A stretch of 64,000 nt of DNA from Linyphia triangularis (taxonomy: Eukaryota > Arthropoda > Arachnida > Araneae > Linyphiidae). The notes under the pieces were generated by a model. The model was not told where the DNA came from. It saw only the letters and a program-made list of their open reading frames with translations, and ran no database searches. The position numbers were made by a program, and so were the translations under genes. The stretch covers positions 59,222,487 to 59,286,486 of the forward strand of contig OZ021727.1 of NCBI GenBank assembly GCA_963978545.1. Direction: 5' to 3'. Position 1 is the stretch's first letter, and each line of letters begins with the position of its first letter. Below are positions 25,747 to 38,575 of this stretch, piece after piece.

Positions 25747-27749
25747 TTTACATTAAAATTCTGTAATGCGAACCGGTGCAAAAGGTTCACGTATGGAGAA
25801 CAGATAATCCTCATACAACTATTTGGGTGACTCTTTGGATGACGCCAGGGCCATTTTGCATTTTTTTCCCTACTTGTAAGCAAATTAGGATTTCAAAAAT
25901 TTGAAGAATTATGTTTTATATAGTATAAGTGTGTGGAAAACTTATATGAAAATAAAATTATTTTAACTAGGGATTAAATATACATTTGAAAGTTGATAAA
26001 ATTAAAAAAATAAACGTTTTTTTTATTCGTCTTTAAATTTTCATCAGAAATCTAAATTCATGATGTTTTTTTTATAATTGTATAAAGAAGTTGTGGTAAT
26101 TTTCTTTCTTTAAAACTTCGAAATTGAAAGAGGAGTAAAGCATTTTGAAGATTTTTTGAAACACTATAAAAGTCTAAAATATCGTTAAAATATTTTATTA
26201 TTTTAAAATTAATATAGACATGCAATAAATAAAGTAGACATACAATAGAATAGTTTAATAATCCTAAAAAAAAAAAAAAAAAAATCATTACAATGATCTT
26301 TACAGAACCACTTGAAAATGGCCAGTTGGTTTCCAGTTATTTCAATCTACAACTAGACTACACCTATTTTTGTCGACTCATCAATTATAATTACGTATTC
26401 AGTTAGTTTATTTTGTTTACTTTAGATTGTCTCAAAGTATATCACTTGGCCATTTATTAATTTTCTAATAATAAGTTATGGAAATAATGCAGGTACAAAC
26501 AATATAAATGTGTTACTAAATTTACTTGAATGGTTAAATTATGAATTTCAGATTAATGATAGATGTGTTCCTGAATAAATGCATTGACGAGAATGGTTAA
26601 ACATCTGTATATGCAAGTGAGACACATTTTAGGAAATAATAAGTTTGATATTTAATTTCAGAGTTTCATTTCTTACAAAGAAAAGGCTTTCGATTTTACG
26701 TCTAAGTCGGCAAAGAAGAATGTTTCGATCAATAAGCCCATATGTGGCAGAGGAGAGTCATTCGTCTTCGAAAGTCTTTAAACAGCCTCAAACACAAAAC
26801 TCAGTGATATGATTTGCTTTTTCTATATTTCATCCATTCGTTTAAGGAAAGAGATTGGCCAGTTTTGAGGTCTCCATTTAGATCTTACGTTTTGAAGAAC
26901 TTTATGCGGGTTAGTGGGTGAATAAAGAAATTTTAAATGTACTTTATTTTCTTATAAATAAAGCTTTTTTTTTAACTTGAATTTAAGAATTTCAAACAAG
27001 TTTAATATTGTCTCAAAATATTAAAATATACGCTTATAATTCTACTGTGGGTTTGTAGTTGAAATTTTCTTTGGTTAATCAATATAGAAAAAGCTCATTA
27101 AAAATAAGAGTACCAAATGTTTTTTGTCAAATTACTGTTTTAACTTATATATTGCGGAAGTTTGGGTATAATAAACATTTATAAGTTTTCTTTTAATATT
27201 AAGTCTTTTAGTAATGATACAGTTAAATATTTTTATTTCATTACTTATACTTTTATTTCAGATATCTTTAACATAATGAATTTAATTTGAAAGAGAATAT
27301 CCATAAAATAGTTTATAGTTGGCTATAAACGTTTATAATAAAATTCAAAAGCTTCTCCAAACTATATGGAACTGTAATGCAAATGAAAACATCTTGAAAA
27401 ATAATCTTTCGAAAATAAAATTCGGATAGTTTTTCTTCGTCTTCTTAAAATGTGTATGAGGATTGACCCAAATGTTCAGTGATGTTAATGTTGTGTGACT
27501 TTCCAGTGTTTTGGTATTCTTCCAAGATTTTAACTGAGTTTGTAGCCAATGTTTCAACTTACTGTCTTTTGTTACGATTCAGTTCTTTGTCGTATAAAAT
27601 TTAAGATGTTTTATTTTATGCATTCTACTGGAAACATGTTTGTGATTATTAAGTTTAGTTTAAAGTTGGTGTTGTGCAATAAATAATTTAAATGAAGCGA
27701 TGGATAAGTATTGCACTAAATGAATTTTTTATAAACAATGCCGGTATTA

Positions 27750-27796
27750 TCATGAACAATATATTAATATTATATTTTATAATATATTGTTCATGA
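27750..27796. repeat. Perfect 17-bp inverted repeat (hairpin)
   Basis: TCATGAACAATATATTA at 27750-27766 is exactly repeated in inverse at 27780-27796, with a 13-nt AT loop. It could be a cruciform site or a remnant of a small element. Confidence 0.75.
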
Positions 27797-29321
27797 AGCC
27801 ACATTTTTTATTTTGATGAATTATTCATCTGTAATATAAAATATAAATGTTTTCTAGAGATCTCAATATTATCCATTAATTAATGATAAACTTTTTATCT
27901 TTTGAAAATAACTATATATTTTGTGAACAGTTTTGAATTGTGAGTATGCATAGTATTAAATCTGATTAATCAAATGACAATTTTTTGTGAGATTTAAATT
28001 TTATAAAATAGATTATGTCACCTAAATACTTTTAGGTATAATTTCTAAAGTACTTAAAAATTCAATTTGATTTATTTTAAATCTGCATATTTATACCGAA
28101 TATGAATACATAAACTAAATGAGGTATACTTTCTTCCATAAATAAAATATCGAAATTTTTGCACTCACTAATAAGTTAAAACTCTTTATGAAATTAAAAT
28201 TTAAATTCAAATTCATTACGTGAAAGAATTATTTTATGATAACTGTTCTAATGCATTGTACATTACTGTACGTTTCTTGGTATGAAAAGTAAGATTTATA
28301 AATGAAACTAATAAAATGATGGATTGAATATTGTTTCTTTTTAATATTTACGAACAGTACACTTAATAATTACCATGCAGCTTGCAAAACATGAAATTGG
28401 AAATTAGTAGTTTTCTGTTAAATTTAAATGTTATAATAATTTCAGTTTAACTATAGGCTAATAGATTTAAGTTTGAAAATCCTTGATACTCATATTCAAA
28501 ATACCATACATTTGCCACCATATTATATATGTTATTGCGCTTCAATTCTTTTCCGAAATAAAATATCCACGCTTTAATAGGTTCCCTGTACATCGCACTT
28601 CTTTATCTGAAATTCATCTGATTTAGTGCGTCCCACCGTCTTCTTGAAGGTCTGTATATATCTAGAAGAGAGAGACTATTGGTTTTCGATAACATATTCC
28701 TTCCGAGGCGCAAAACTGGTTCTGGAGAGTTTCATATTATTCTGCGCCAGATCGCGAACCGTTTTTGCGGAATGGTTCTTAGATATTGCGGCGGTGTTGT
28801 TGCTTTACGGACAAATGCCCTTTTGCGGAAAATAGTAATGCTAAAAGAAACGTTTCTTTTGGCGGGGAGACTTTACGACTTGGGGATATAGGAAATGTTA
28901 GTCAAGCATTTCCTTTTGGAAACAAGAAATGCGATATGAGTAAGAAGACACTCCACAAAATATCTTTTGAGATCCTGTATTTTCTTACGATTTGGAAAAC
29001 ATTTTCCATATATTTTATTCCCCGTGGAATTTATATGTCTATATTCTTCTTTTTACCTATGAGGAAATTCATTGAATTATATTCAATAATATTACAACCG
29101 TATGTAAACGCGATACACTAATACTGGATGTGAATACGATTAAGTTTAAATATTTCCGGGTTTAGGAAAAGAGCAGGAATTAGTACATCGATTTGTTTAC
29201 GAATTAAACTTTAAAAAAATTCAGAATACATTTTGATTATATGTTTATTTAGAAAATAATATAGAATGTAATGCATTCAGATTATTTGTTATGATTTTAA
29301 ATAATTTTATATGGTTTTCAA

Positions 29322-29534
29322 TTATGTGACTTTGCCGACCAAACGGTATAGTGGTTAGCGTGCTACCCTCTAGACCGCGAGGTTGCGGGTTCGAGTCCCG
29401 TGTTAGGCTTGGGTGTGGTGTTTGTAAATGTATGTTGAATTGTCTAATGACGAATGTTTCGGCACAATTTTGCCCTCGTGTTGCTGACGGCGCCAGATAA
29501 TCTGAAAACAACAACCAACCAGTTATGTGACTTT
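29322..29534 (+). mobile_element. tRNA-derived SINE, copy B
   Basis: Same family as the copy at 25.6 kb: A box TAGTGGTTAGCG, B box GGTTCGAGTCC, body ending GGCGCCAGATAATCTGAAAA, then an AAC/AACC tail. The flanks are perfect 12-bp direct repeats, TTATGTGACTTT (29322-29333 and 29523-29534). The exact duplication and the better-preserved B box suggest this copy is younger than copy A. Confidence 0.92.
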
Positions 29535-32248
29535 AAAATATTGCGCTATGAAATTTGAAAAGCGGAGTTTACGAGTAGAAAAATGAATAGTTTCAGTGCG
29601 AGATTTTACAAAGTAATGTAATATGATATACTCGAAATTATTTTTTCAGTTAGTATATGACTGTAGAAATCTTATAATATTATTCAAGTTTATTTATAAA
29701 ACTCTCAATTGAAAATTGATAACTGATGTGTATGAATAACTTATTTTGAGTTGAAATTCAAAATACTTACGATTGTAAAACTTTCATGATTATTAAAGTG
29801 TATAAGCAAGTAGCGTTTTTAACATAGTCTGAATAAAAATGCAGATGTTATAATTTTTTAATGATGCACAAAACAAGACATGAATTACATTTATTATGCC
29901 TGCCAATTTATTCTTGAAACATTAAAAGTATTTCTTTTAAATGCGTATTAAACACGAACAGAAGATTTCTTTTGTTCTCAACTTTGAACTATTCTTCATT
30001 CCAAGTGAGCAATTAATGTCTTGGAGGAAAATTAAATGAGCAGTAAACTATGAAGTGCAATTAGAGACAATTTGATTTTTTTTAGAAAGAGGATTCGTAA
30101 TTAACATACTAATTATCTAAGAATGCAACGTTTCTTTTTAGCTGTCACAAAGTGAAAAGATGTTGCATTAGATAAGTTTCTTTTTACAGTATTTTTTTAA
30201 TCTCGAAATTTTTTCATGTCGTGACTTTTACTAAACTGTGTAAAATATAATTATATTGTATTTAAATTAATGGAAATATCTAAAGTGTGAAAGTGATTCA
30301 AAATGTTAGATATCTAAAAATTGTTAATATCATAGAATAAACAATATTAGTTGTTGATTTTACCCTATTATTTCATCATAAATATTGATATAAAAAGGAA
30401 GTATTTCATTTAAGAATCAAATTGGAAGAGGGTTTGTATTATTTGTTATTCTGAATTATTCAAATTTCGCAAATACTAGAAATTAGCAATTTATTTTGGA
30501 TTCCCAGGTACCAAGTGGATTTTGTATTGTTATGATGTCTAATTTTTTGTTACTTTTTTTCCAGTTTTGAGTTTTATTAACACTAAAAGACAAAATGGAA
30601 AACAAACACCATAGTGCGTCCAACAAATAAGTTTTTAATCAAAACGAAATTTTATATTTTACTAATGTAAACTAAACAATGCATTTGTTTAAGGAAAAAA
30701 AAAAAAAAAAAAAAAAAAACTACGAACAATATAGGACTTTTATTCTTATTTCTGATTCTATAATAAGATGGTTACATAAAGCAAAAATAAAAAAAATAAA
30801 AAAATGGCTGAAACACTTTCTTATATACTATTTAATGTAAATGTATCCAATTAAATTATGTGCTACCTTTATGAATTTAAAATTCCTTTTCTGAATTCTT
30901 AAAATTTTATTTCATTAAGTTATCATATAGAAGTAAAAAAAATTGTCAAAGCAATTAGTCTCTTGAACAAAATGAAAAACCACAAATGATTTGATTTAAA
31001 AATATACTGATGTGACCGGTAAAAAAAAATCAATCAGCAGGACATGTAATAAAAAGAAATCTTGCTTTTGAAATGAAAAAGATAAAAATAACGATTTTCT
31101 AATTTCTACTTTATATTCTGATAAATGTTTGAACTAGTATGTGGGATATAAAAGCAAAAAATAAAAGTTTTAATGAGATTTTATGTATCAACCACACTAA
31201 CAATAACTGCACTCATTTTCTTTTATTATTATTTTCATTTTAACCACATTTATTTTAAAACTCCACTAAGGTATGAAATAACTTGAATTCCTATAAAGCT
31301 GAAATTACATTCGAAAACATTCCAGCAACGAATTCGTCAGTGAATTTAAATTTTTAAGAAACATATTATATTATTTCTCTCAATTTTTTATTTATTCATA
31401 TTGTTATTTATTTCTGCCATTGATATTCTTGATAAAATCTGGTCTGTAAAGTTTTAGTTTGTATTCATCAAAAAAACTACAAAAAATTCAAGAAAAAATT
31501 TTGACGAAGAAAGGTAATTTTCAAGCTATATATTTTTAAAAAATAAATACAATTTTCCCAACTTATAAGTAACTAAATATTTTTTTTGAAAAAATACAAT
31601 TTTTAAGAATAAAACTAATTACAAATCCCGGAAAATGAAGATTAAGGTATAATCTATAGAGTTATATAAGTACTACTAAATTAATTCGATTTGTCAAAAC
31701 ATTTTGGGTCTGGATAACTGTAACGTTCGAGGTTATCATACCTATTTACAGTCTTAAATACAAGTTGATGTTTTTTTTTATGTACTTCAGTTAGCTTGCG
31801 TATGAAAAATAGTTCATAAGACGTTGATTGTTCTAAGCATGACTTACTGGCAAAACAAGTCGTAACAATAATATTGTTTGAACACTACACTTTTGTTTAG
31901 TTACACTTAGTCTGCTTTGAAAATTTTTAAATATAGACAGTAAATAAAGTAATTATTATCACAATTTTAGTAAATATTTTGAAGTAAAGTTTTGTAATAG
32001 TTTTCATCAATAGATATTTTTGCCCAGATTTAAAGTCCCTTATTTATTATTTTATTTGTTACATGTAAATCCGCAACAAATTTTTTAAATTTTTTATCAA
32101 ACGTAAAATTCTATTTATGATTATTATTAAGTAAAAAAATAATGAATTTTGGACCTCAATTTTTATATTTAAATATATGTACTATTACAACCAAATGTTA
32201 TGAAGGAATACATCAGATTTTTTTTTTATTTTTTTTTTGCAAGAACTA

Positions 32249-33476
32249 CACTATCTGGCCAAAAGTATCCGGACACTCAGTGGTATGGACTTAGAGCGTC
32301 CTGAGGCACATATTTATATGATGTTGGTCCCCCTTTTGCATCGATGACAGCCTGCACACGTTTGGGAAGACTTTACCCCAATTTTTGATAGGTGACCATA
32401 GGAATTGCCTTCCAGGCGTCCATCACAGCTGAAGTGAGTGCTTGCAGTGAAGATGGTCGATTTGACTGGCTAAAAAATCTGCATTCTAATTCGTCCCAAA
32501 GGTTTTCTATGGGATTTAGATTGGAGCTCTGAGAAGGCCAGTCCAGCTTTTGAACACCCATTTCGTCAAACCACGTCTGTGCAAGCCTCGATGTGTGAAT
32601 GGAGCAGTTATCCTGCTGGAATAGAAATGGGCTTTCCCCGAAATATTGCCATAGAGTTGGGTGTGCAGCATTGTCCAGAATGTCCACATACATCTCAGAG
32701 TTCATGTTTCCAACCACAGGAACTAACGGACCCAGTCCAAACCACGAGAAACACCCCCACACCATTATGCTTCCACCACCAAATTTAACAGTCTGCACAA
32801 TGCAGTCACTATAGAAACGTTCGCTGGCATCCGCCAAACTCAGAAGCGTCCATCCGACTGCCAGACTGTAAAGCGAGATTCATCACTCCAAAGAACAGTT
32901 TTCCACATGTCCACAGTCCAATGACGGTGAGCTCTACACCATTGCAATCAATGCTTCGCATTCTGTGGAGTGATGTTCGGCTTGTGAGCGGCTGCATGAC
33001 CATGAAATCCCAAGTCTTTAACTCTCGACGGACAGTCCTGCTGTTAACACTAACGCCTGATGAACTTTGGAACTCCTGAGAAATTTCCACCAACGAGGAC
33101 TTGCGATTTTGTTTCACTAACCTTTTCAGAGTTCTGCGGCTGCGTTCATCAAGTGTTTTCGGCCTACCGGTTCGTTTTTCTGCCGTTTCACTGCCTCGAC
33201 GTTTCCACTTCACTATTACATCACTCACAGTGGATTTATGCTTCTGTAGAATGTCCGCAATCTCACGAACTGATTTCCCACAAAGGTGGCATCCCACTAT
33301 TCTGCCACGATCAAACTCACTAAGCTCCTTTGACTTACTCATTGCCTCACAAACGCATAAATACAATCTGACAAACCACTACCAGCACTTTTATAACTTT
33401 CAATTACGTATCAAATTGCGTCACTCGCCAGAACCACTTTTTTAAGGGGTGTCCGGATACTTTTGGCCAGATAGTG
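32249..33476 (-). mobile_element. Tc1-like DNA transposon with complete inverted ends
   Basis: This 1228-bp element is bounded by TA on both sides (32247-32248 and 33477-33478). It has perfect 28-bp terminal inverted repeats at 32249-32276 and 33449-33476; the outer part reads CACTATCTGGCCAAAAGTAT. The TA target duplication and the single minus-strand transposase gene identify the Tc1/mariner superfamily. The ends are intact while the coding region is damaged, so it could be mobilised only by a transposase supplied in trans. Confidence 0.93.
32277..33342 (-). pseudogene. Tc1-like transposase, frameshifted
   Basis: The best start is the ATG at 33342-33340, giving MSKSKELSEFDRGRIVG. Residues up to about 110 form the paired-like helix-turn-helix region, with the GRPKTLDERS linker between its two halves. 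The first catalytic Asp lies in LWSDESRF near 32885, but only in a different frame from the N-terminal part. The frame shifts again near 32830 into the C-terminal reading, which carries [14 protein letters not shown], the second Asp in [11 protein letters not shown], and the third acidic position in [15 protein letters not shown] stop after YQKLG (near 32373) precedes the last 30 or so residues, which otherwise continue to 32277. At least two frameshifts and one stop make it inactive. Full-length relatives have about 340 residues. Confidence 0.9.
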
Positions 33477-35956
33477 TAGATATTAAAGGCTTTAAATGAG
33501 AACTGCTGAATTATTGCTTGCTGTAAAATAATAGTAACTGGGTACATAACAGAGTAAAAATAATTTTGAATCCTATCCTAAATACTCATGATACCATGTA
33601 AATATCAAATAGATGAAAATGTTTGATTATATTTTCTGTAAAGGATCAACAAGGGAAAACAAAAACTTGAATGAATGAAAAAAAAAATGTTTTATAAAAT
33701 TTGAAAACTATATATTTTTATAAGTGAAGTAATTAGTCCAGGAGTATATTTCATAAAATCAGGTGTAAACAAGTATTTAAGTTGCGCGTGTGTGTTTTAA
33801 TGATGTTCAATTTCTCTACCACAATAGATACTTTTAATTGCAATCAATGATCAACTGAACCAAATGATTTACTTAAATACATAGAGTAGAATCAACCTCA
33901 GTTGTGTCGAAGGTAGTTGAAACTGAGTATTTGAAGAATGGAATTGATTTTTTAGCTAATTTGTATTTTCTGAACTTTTAAAAAACTCATCTGAGATCAA
34001 AATTTTGGCTGAATTATATAGAACGATGCTATCTCTTAAATTCCAAAGCTATTCTTGACTGTCTTGTAATAAATCATTCAAAAATGCTTATACATTTTTC
34101 TAAAAAGAAATTAGAAATTATACATTGTAACAAAGAAAAGGAATTTATTTTTAAAAATAATATAATGTACAAAACATTAATTGGACATTAAGATTTGTAA
34201 TTTACAAAAGCATACTTTAATACTTTAACAATGAAATATGTGTAATATAAAAAAAAAAAAAATTAACAATATATATATATATATTGTTAAAGCAAAACCA
34301 ACTAAAATATTAAATAAATCAAACCTGTATGCAGAAAAGGAATTCTCTAAGCAAGAAGAATATTCTCTTTTATGCCTCAACAATTCCTACAATATTATAT
34401 ACTGGGAAAGAAATCTATATTGCAGTGTGTATGGATATAGCTTTCCCATAATCTTCTAACAATTATTAACACACATCAGGATTTCATGAGAGCAGCATTT
34501 TTGCTTCTTTATTATCAGCAATATCAATAAATACCCTTCTCAAGTATTAAAGAATAAGGAACATTTCTTTTATTTTTAGGATAAAAGTAAGATAAATAAA
34601 TGGTATGGCAGATACATGAATAAAATAAATTTTGTTCTGGAGATTTACATGGTGTCTTAAGTTGAAATTGAAATATTTGAGGGGAGCAAATTGATAATAG
34701 GATAATAATATATTCAGAGTTCTTTTGAGATGCTTTGTTGCGCAAATGTTTGTTTATAAAATCCCTTTTGACATATATGGTGTTTATTATTAGAGTTTAT
34801 ATTTCAGAAAGCTTGAAATTTAATCTCTTTATAACCAAACGAAGGGGAAACAATATGTCGCCGAAAACAAATTTATTTATTACTACTTTTTTTCTATGCC
34901 ATACCATTGCTCTTTAAGGCCATGATTAGATATACGAAAAAATGTCATACTTTTTTAAAGATGAACTTTAATTGCAATCATTCTGAAGAGATTTTAATTA
35001 AAGTTTAAGTTTAAAAAAAACTTATAACTATCGCCACATTGTACCCTAATATATGACATGAATATACGTGAAAATGGAGAAACAAATTGTTTGAAAGGTT
35101 TTTTTTTTTCTTATTCCATAGCATATTCCATTCTTCAAGTATGTATAGGTAAAATTTAGGTGATTCTGAACGTTGTTTTTTCACAGATTTTTAAAAGTTG
35201 AATTTTAGTTATATACACTAGCATATTTAAAATGCCCTTATATGTAACTTTTAATTGATTTCAAACATAACACATTCGTTTAAAAAAAATTTTACTCAAA
35301 CTTGAAAGAAATCGAAATTTGAAATTTTAAAAGTTAAATTTATCTTAAGTTTTTTATATTTGACAACTTCTCAATATACCTTACCTAACTCTACTTTTCA
35401 AACTCATTTATAAAATTTAATAAAAAAATAAATAAAAAAAAGGTAAAAATCAGCCATTCACGGAAGTAACTCTACCATTTTGAGCAATTAGTTTAACTAG
35501 ATATAAATAATGTTTAAATATTATTTCTTTTCAGTAACTTATTTTTAATTATTAAGTATTTGTTCTAGATAAACATTGTATTCTACTTCTAATAAAACCC
35601 CTCTTAGAAAATTACAATATATCCCACACTTATCTACTTAAACAATGTTAAATTTTTCTGTGTTTGGTCAATTTTTCTGTGATATGTCTGTGGCACATTT
35701 GTCGGTGGTTACAGTGTTCCATTATCTATTGTTCCAGTGTACAACTGAAGATTTTTTTGTGGATAAAATTTATGCCCTAACATATTCCACAAAGCTAATT
35801 GATTTTAACTTCCATATTTACTGAAGTATCTTGGAAAAAACATAACTATCTATGCTTTCCTAGAAACAATGCACCTGCCGTTATTACACGAACACGATAC
35901 AACACAATAATCGCTATCATCAATAGTAGCCATTTTTCAAACTCCCGGATACTTAC

Positions 35957-36115
35957 TCACTACTTTGAGTACCAGAGGCCTCTCAGCTTTTTCGCCTCTT
36001 CCATTTACGGCAACACATCTGTAGATTCCCTCATCTTCTTTCCGCACGCTATGAATGCGCACAATTCCTCTTTGGTCCACTGACTGACGATCCCCATATG
36101 GAAGCTTGCTACCAC
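35957..36115 (-). CDS. Dscam: Dscam-like exon: C-terminal half of an Ig domain (Ig6 position)
   Basis: A 159-bp exon, phase 1 at both ends, with acceptor TTTTTTGTAG before 36115 and donor GTAAGT after 35957. The 53 residues start GSKLPYGDRQSVDQRGIVRI after the split Ser codon and include DEGIYRCVAVNGRG, the F-strand Cys with its Asp-x-Gly-x-Tyr-x-Cys signature. They end in a G strand, PLVLKVV. Spliced to the exon at 53 kb it completes the Ig domain begun there; the order KxLPxxxRQ after the YPID segment is that of Dscam Ig6. The intron upstream is 16.9 kb and carries the nested transposon complex. Confidence 0.87.
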
Positions 36116-36512
36116 CTACAAAAAATATGGAGAGAAAAAAAGCTTAATATTGTGATACCTCACTTGCTACAAATGATATTTGTGCATGATGTCTCACAGT
36201 AATAACATATCCTAATGGAAGTCTCGTAAATAATGCAATGGGTTTCGTCTGGAGAATGTTATTTGGGTTCACTCGTGTGAATGTGTAGTATGTGTAAACT
36301 TAATCAACTAATCTTTGGAAAGGTATTGCTATATTAGTTTTCATGTATTAAAACACAAAAATTGTTAGAAAGTTTATAAATTTAATAACTGAATAAACAA
36401 ATTTTCTATACCATTGTTATGTGTTTTTACATTATTAAATATCTTCTTCTTTTATGGACAAGTTGGGACAGTATCAAAGTACTGTTATGATCAAAGGAGA
36501 AGGAATATGCGC

Positions 36513-36546
<34 letters not shown>

Positions 36547-37120
36547 CAACTATGAAAATATGTTTGCGCACATTCCTTCCCTGATAGTATATAATATCAG
36601 TCAACATTTGTTAGGTGTGCAAAGTTAGCATTTTTTATTTTTTTTAAATTCAGACCTCTAAAGGCATATGTCATTGTTGAAATCTTTAATAAAACGTAGA
36701 ATGTAAGCACATGTTTAAAAATGTATCTTCTATTCATTTAAACCTATCTAAAAATAGGGTAGACTTGTGTACCTAGGGCCACTATGTACATAGTGCCACC
36801 CCACTTTTATTAAACAATATTTAGTTCTAAGTTTTTTTTACTCACTTGAGTAAGTAGCAACACCCAATTTCTCTTTTAGCAGCCATTTTAAAATGTTAGA
36901 GGAAAAAGTTGTGGTAAGTTATATGTGGGAAACGTTTTTATCTGCAGTAACATTTTGCAGCTCATGTCTTTTATTGTTTTACAAAGTTAAGTAAAATATT
37001 TTTTTTTGAATTCTGGTAAATAATATTACTTGTAATATTACATACTAAAGGAGATGTTTAAACAAGTTCTTTCACCATGTGCATTTTAGTAGAAGACCTT
37101 TTATATGAAATTGAAAAAGT

Positions 37121-37152
37121 ATTGTACCTAGGGCCATGGACCTAGGTACAAT
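37121..37152. repeat. Near-perfect 32-bp palindrome built from the terminal motif
   Basis: Two head-to-head copies of ATTGTACCTAGG meet around CCATGG; 30 of 32 positions are self-complementary. The unit is the same as in the inverted ends at 36766 and 45451, so it is probably a duplicated end or a transposase-binding site. Confidence 0.8.
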
Positions 37153-37414
37153 TTCACTCATATCTGTTACTTTTTTATTTTATTTAAACATTTTGTTAAT
37201 AAATGGTAGAAAATGGCCTTAATTATCTGAACCATTTTGATTCTGTCAATTTTTTTTATCGGCTGTTATTTAAATGAGAGGGCTATATATTTTTCTCTGA
37301 AATTTTCAATTTTCTTGACTTATAAAATTATGTTTGCTATGATAATTCAGGGTTATTAATTTGTTTATATAAAAATGCGAATTTAAGAAAAAAAAAACAA
37401 GAAAAAAAAACCTG

Positions 37415-38128
37415 TTGCATTTCTTAAAGGTCAAATACAAAGGCGTGTTTGAATCCTTTAAGAAATACTACATTATAGCGTACAGTAATTGTATGCTGGT
37501 AAACGTTGGCAAGCCAATCACCATATTCGACGTTTCGAAGAATGTTTTCAAATCCTATCCTTTGGCCTTAACTCCTGTAAAGGTTTCAGTAGGCTTTCGT
37601 GTATCTGGTATATGGACAGTGAATCAAAACTTATTCATGAGTGCAAGTGAGACCGACAGACCAGATCCATCCATAAACTGTTCAAATAATGATTTTCCAG
37701 AGGAAGAAAGTGAGTCAACATTGATGGAACTAGATGCTTTTGTTTTAAATTCAGTTTTACGGCAATATTTTCAGAGTCTTCGACATCAAAACCCGTTTCA
37801 TGTACTGCTGAATTTTGTGAGCTTCCGACATCTAATTATATTTCATGTTCTATGCCTGAACAGGTACGGCCTTTTATAAAAGCGAAACCTCGTACATCCA
37901 AAAGAGACGGCCAGGAAGATGTTTAATCTTGACTGACACTCCAAAAAAGAAAGCAATTGAAGAAAACTTGCAATTAGAATGGCAAAAAGAAAAATCGTAA
38001 AGAAATCTGTATTTCAAAATGAGACAACTTAATTTGAAGATTTATCAGACATTGCATGTTTTTCTGATTCCTCTGATGAAGACAATTCTACAGTAGCTGA
38101 TATAAGTAATACATCTGAAATAGGTTTT
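37415..38128 (+). pseudogene. C-terminal part of a pogo/Tigger (jerky-type) transposase
   Basis: From about 37415 the frame reads FESFKKYYIIAYSN, then KPITIFDVSKNVFKSYPLAL, then GFRVSGIWTVNQNLF. This is the conserved tail after the third catalytic Asp in pogo/Tigger/jerky DDE transposases, where a GIWP-N-P-F block is typical. The frame is then lost: a shift near 37745 continues into a Ser/Thr-rich stretch ending PEQVRPFIKAKPRTSK, a second near 37900 into LTDTPKKKAIEENLQLEWQKE, and an acidic serine-rich tail follows to about 38128. The DNA-binding domain and catalytic core are missing, so this is a deletion derivative. The LTR retrotransposon is inserted 450 bp downstream. Confidence 0.75.
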
Positions 38129-38575
38129 TTTTTGTTCAACAAGATTACAAGGCAAAACAAAATATGTATATAAATTTTGTGTGGTAGAAATAATATATGT
38201 TAAAGAGGTGTAATATAGTGTTGAATACTCGAAAAAATTGTACGTTCGAATAAGTTTCTCTATGATAAAGATGTTGTTTATGAAATTAAGCAAAAATATG
38301 TATTCAAATTGCCAAAACCAAAAGCTGTTGATGTTTCAAAGTGACAAGGCATGCAGCTCATTTTTTAGAATCAGTTTTTCAAGTAACGAAAATATTTGTA
38401 ATTCACTAATAATTTGACACATTGCAATTTATTATAACTATCATATGATGAACCAGTTACTGGTAATTATCGATTTTGTTTCTTTCATAAAATTCAGCTG
38501 TTTATGTTTGTTTTCTGTTCATCATGAAGTAAAACCAAATTTTAAGAAAATGGCCCTAGGTACAAAGGCTACTGG

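Larger units (their letters stand above)
19141..35956 (-). other. Intron between the Ig6b and Ig7-like exons
   Basis: A 16.8-kb intron with donor GTAAGT at 35956 and acceptor CAG before 19140. It contains a MITE inside a dispersed repeat (22.1-23.4 kb), two SINEs (25.6 and 29.3 kb), a hairpin at 27.75 kb and a Tc1-like element (32.2-33.5 kb). The other stretches (19.2-22.1, 23.4-25.5, 25.8-29.3, 29.6-32.2 and 33.5-35.9 kb) are AT-rich with poly-A/T runs. I saw no alternative Ig7 cassette, which is notable because insect Dscam1 carries its exon 9 array at this position. Segments near 20.33-20.66 and 28.58-28.90 kb are visibly richer in G+C but not recognisably coding. Confidence 0.75.

Noticed and set aside
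35799..36083. Plus-strand ORF of 94 codons over the Ig6b exon
   Set aside because: It is the antisense shadow of the spliced Ig exon, which has a family match and consistent splice phases.
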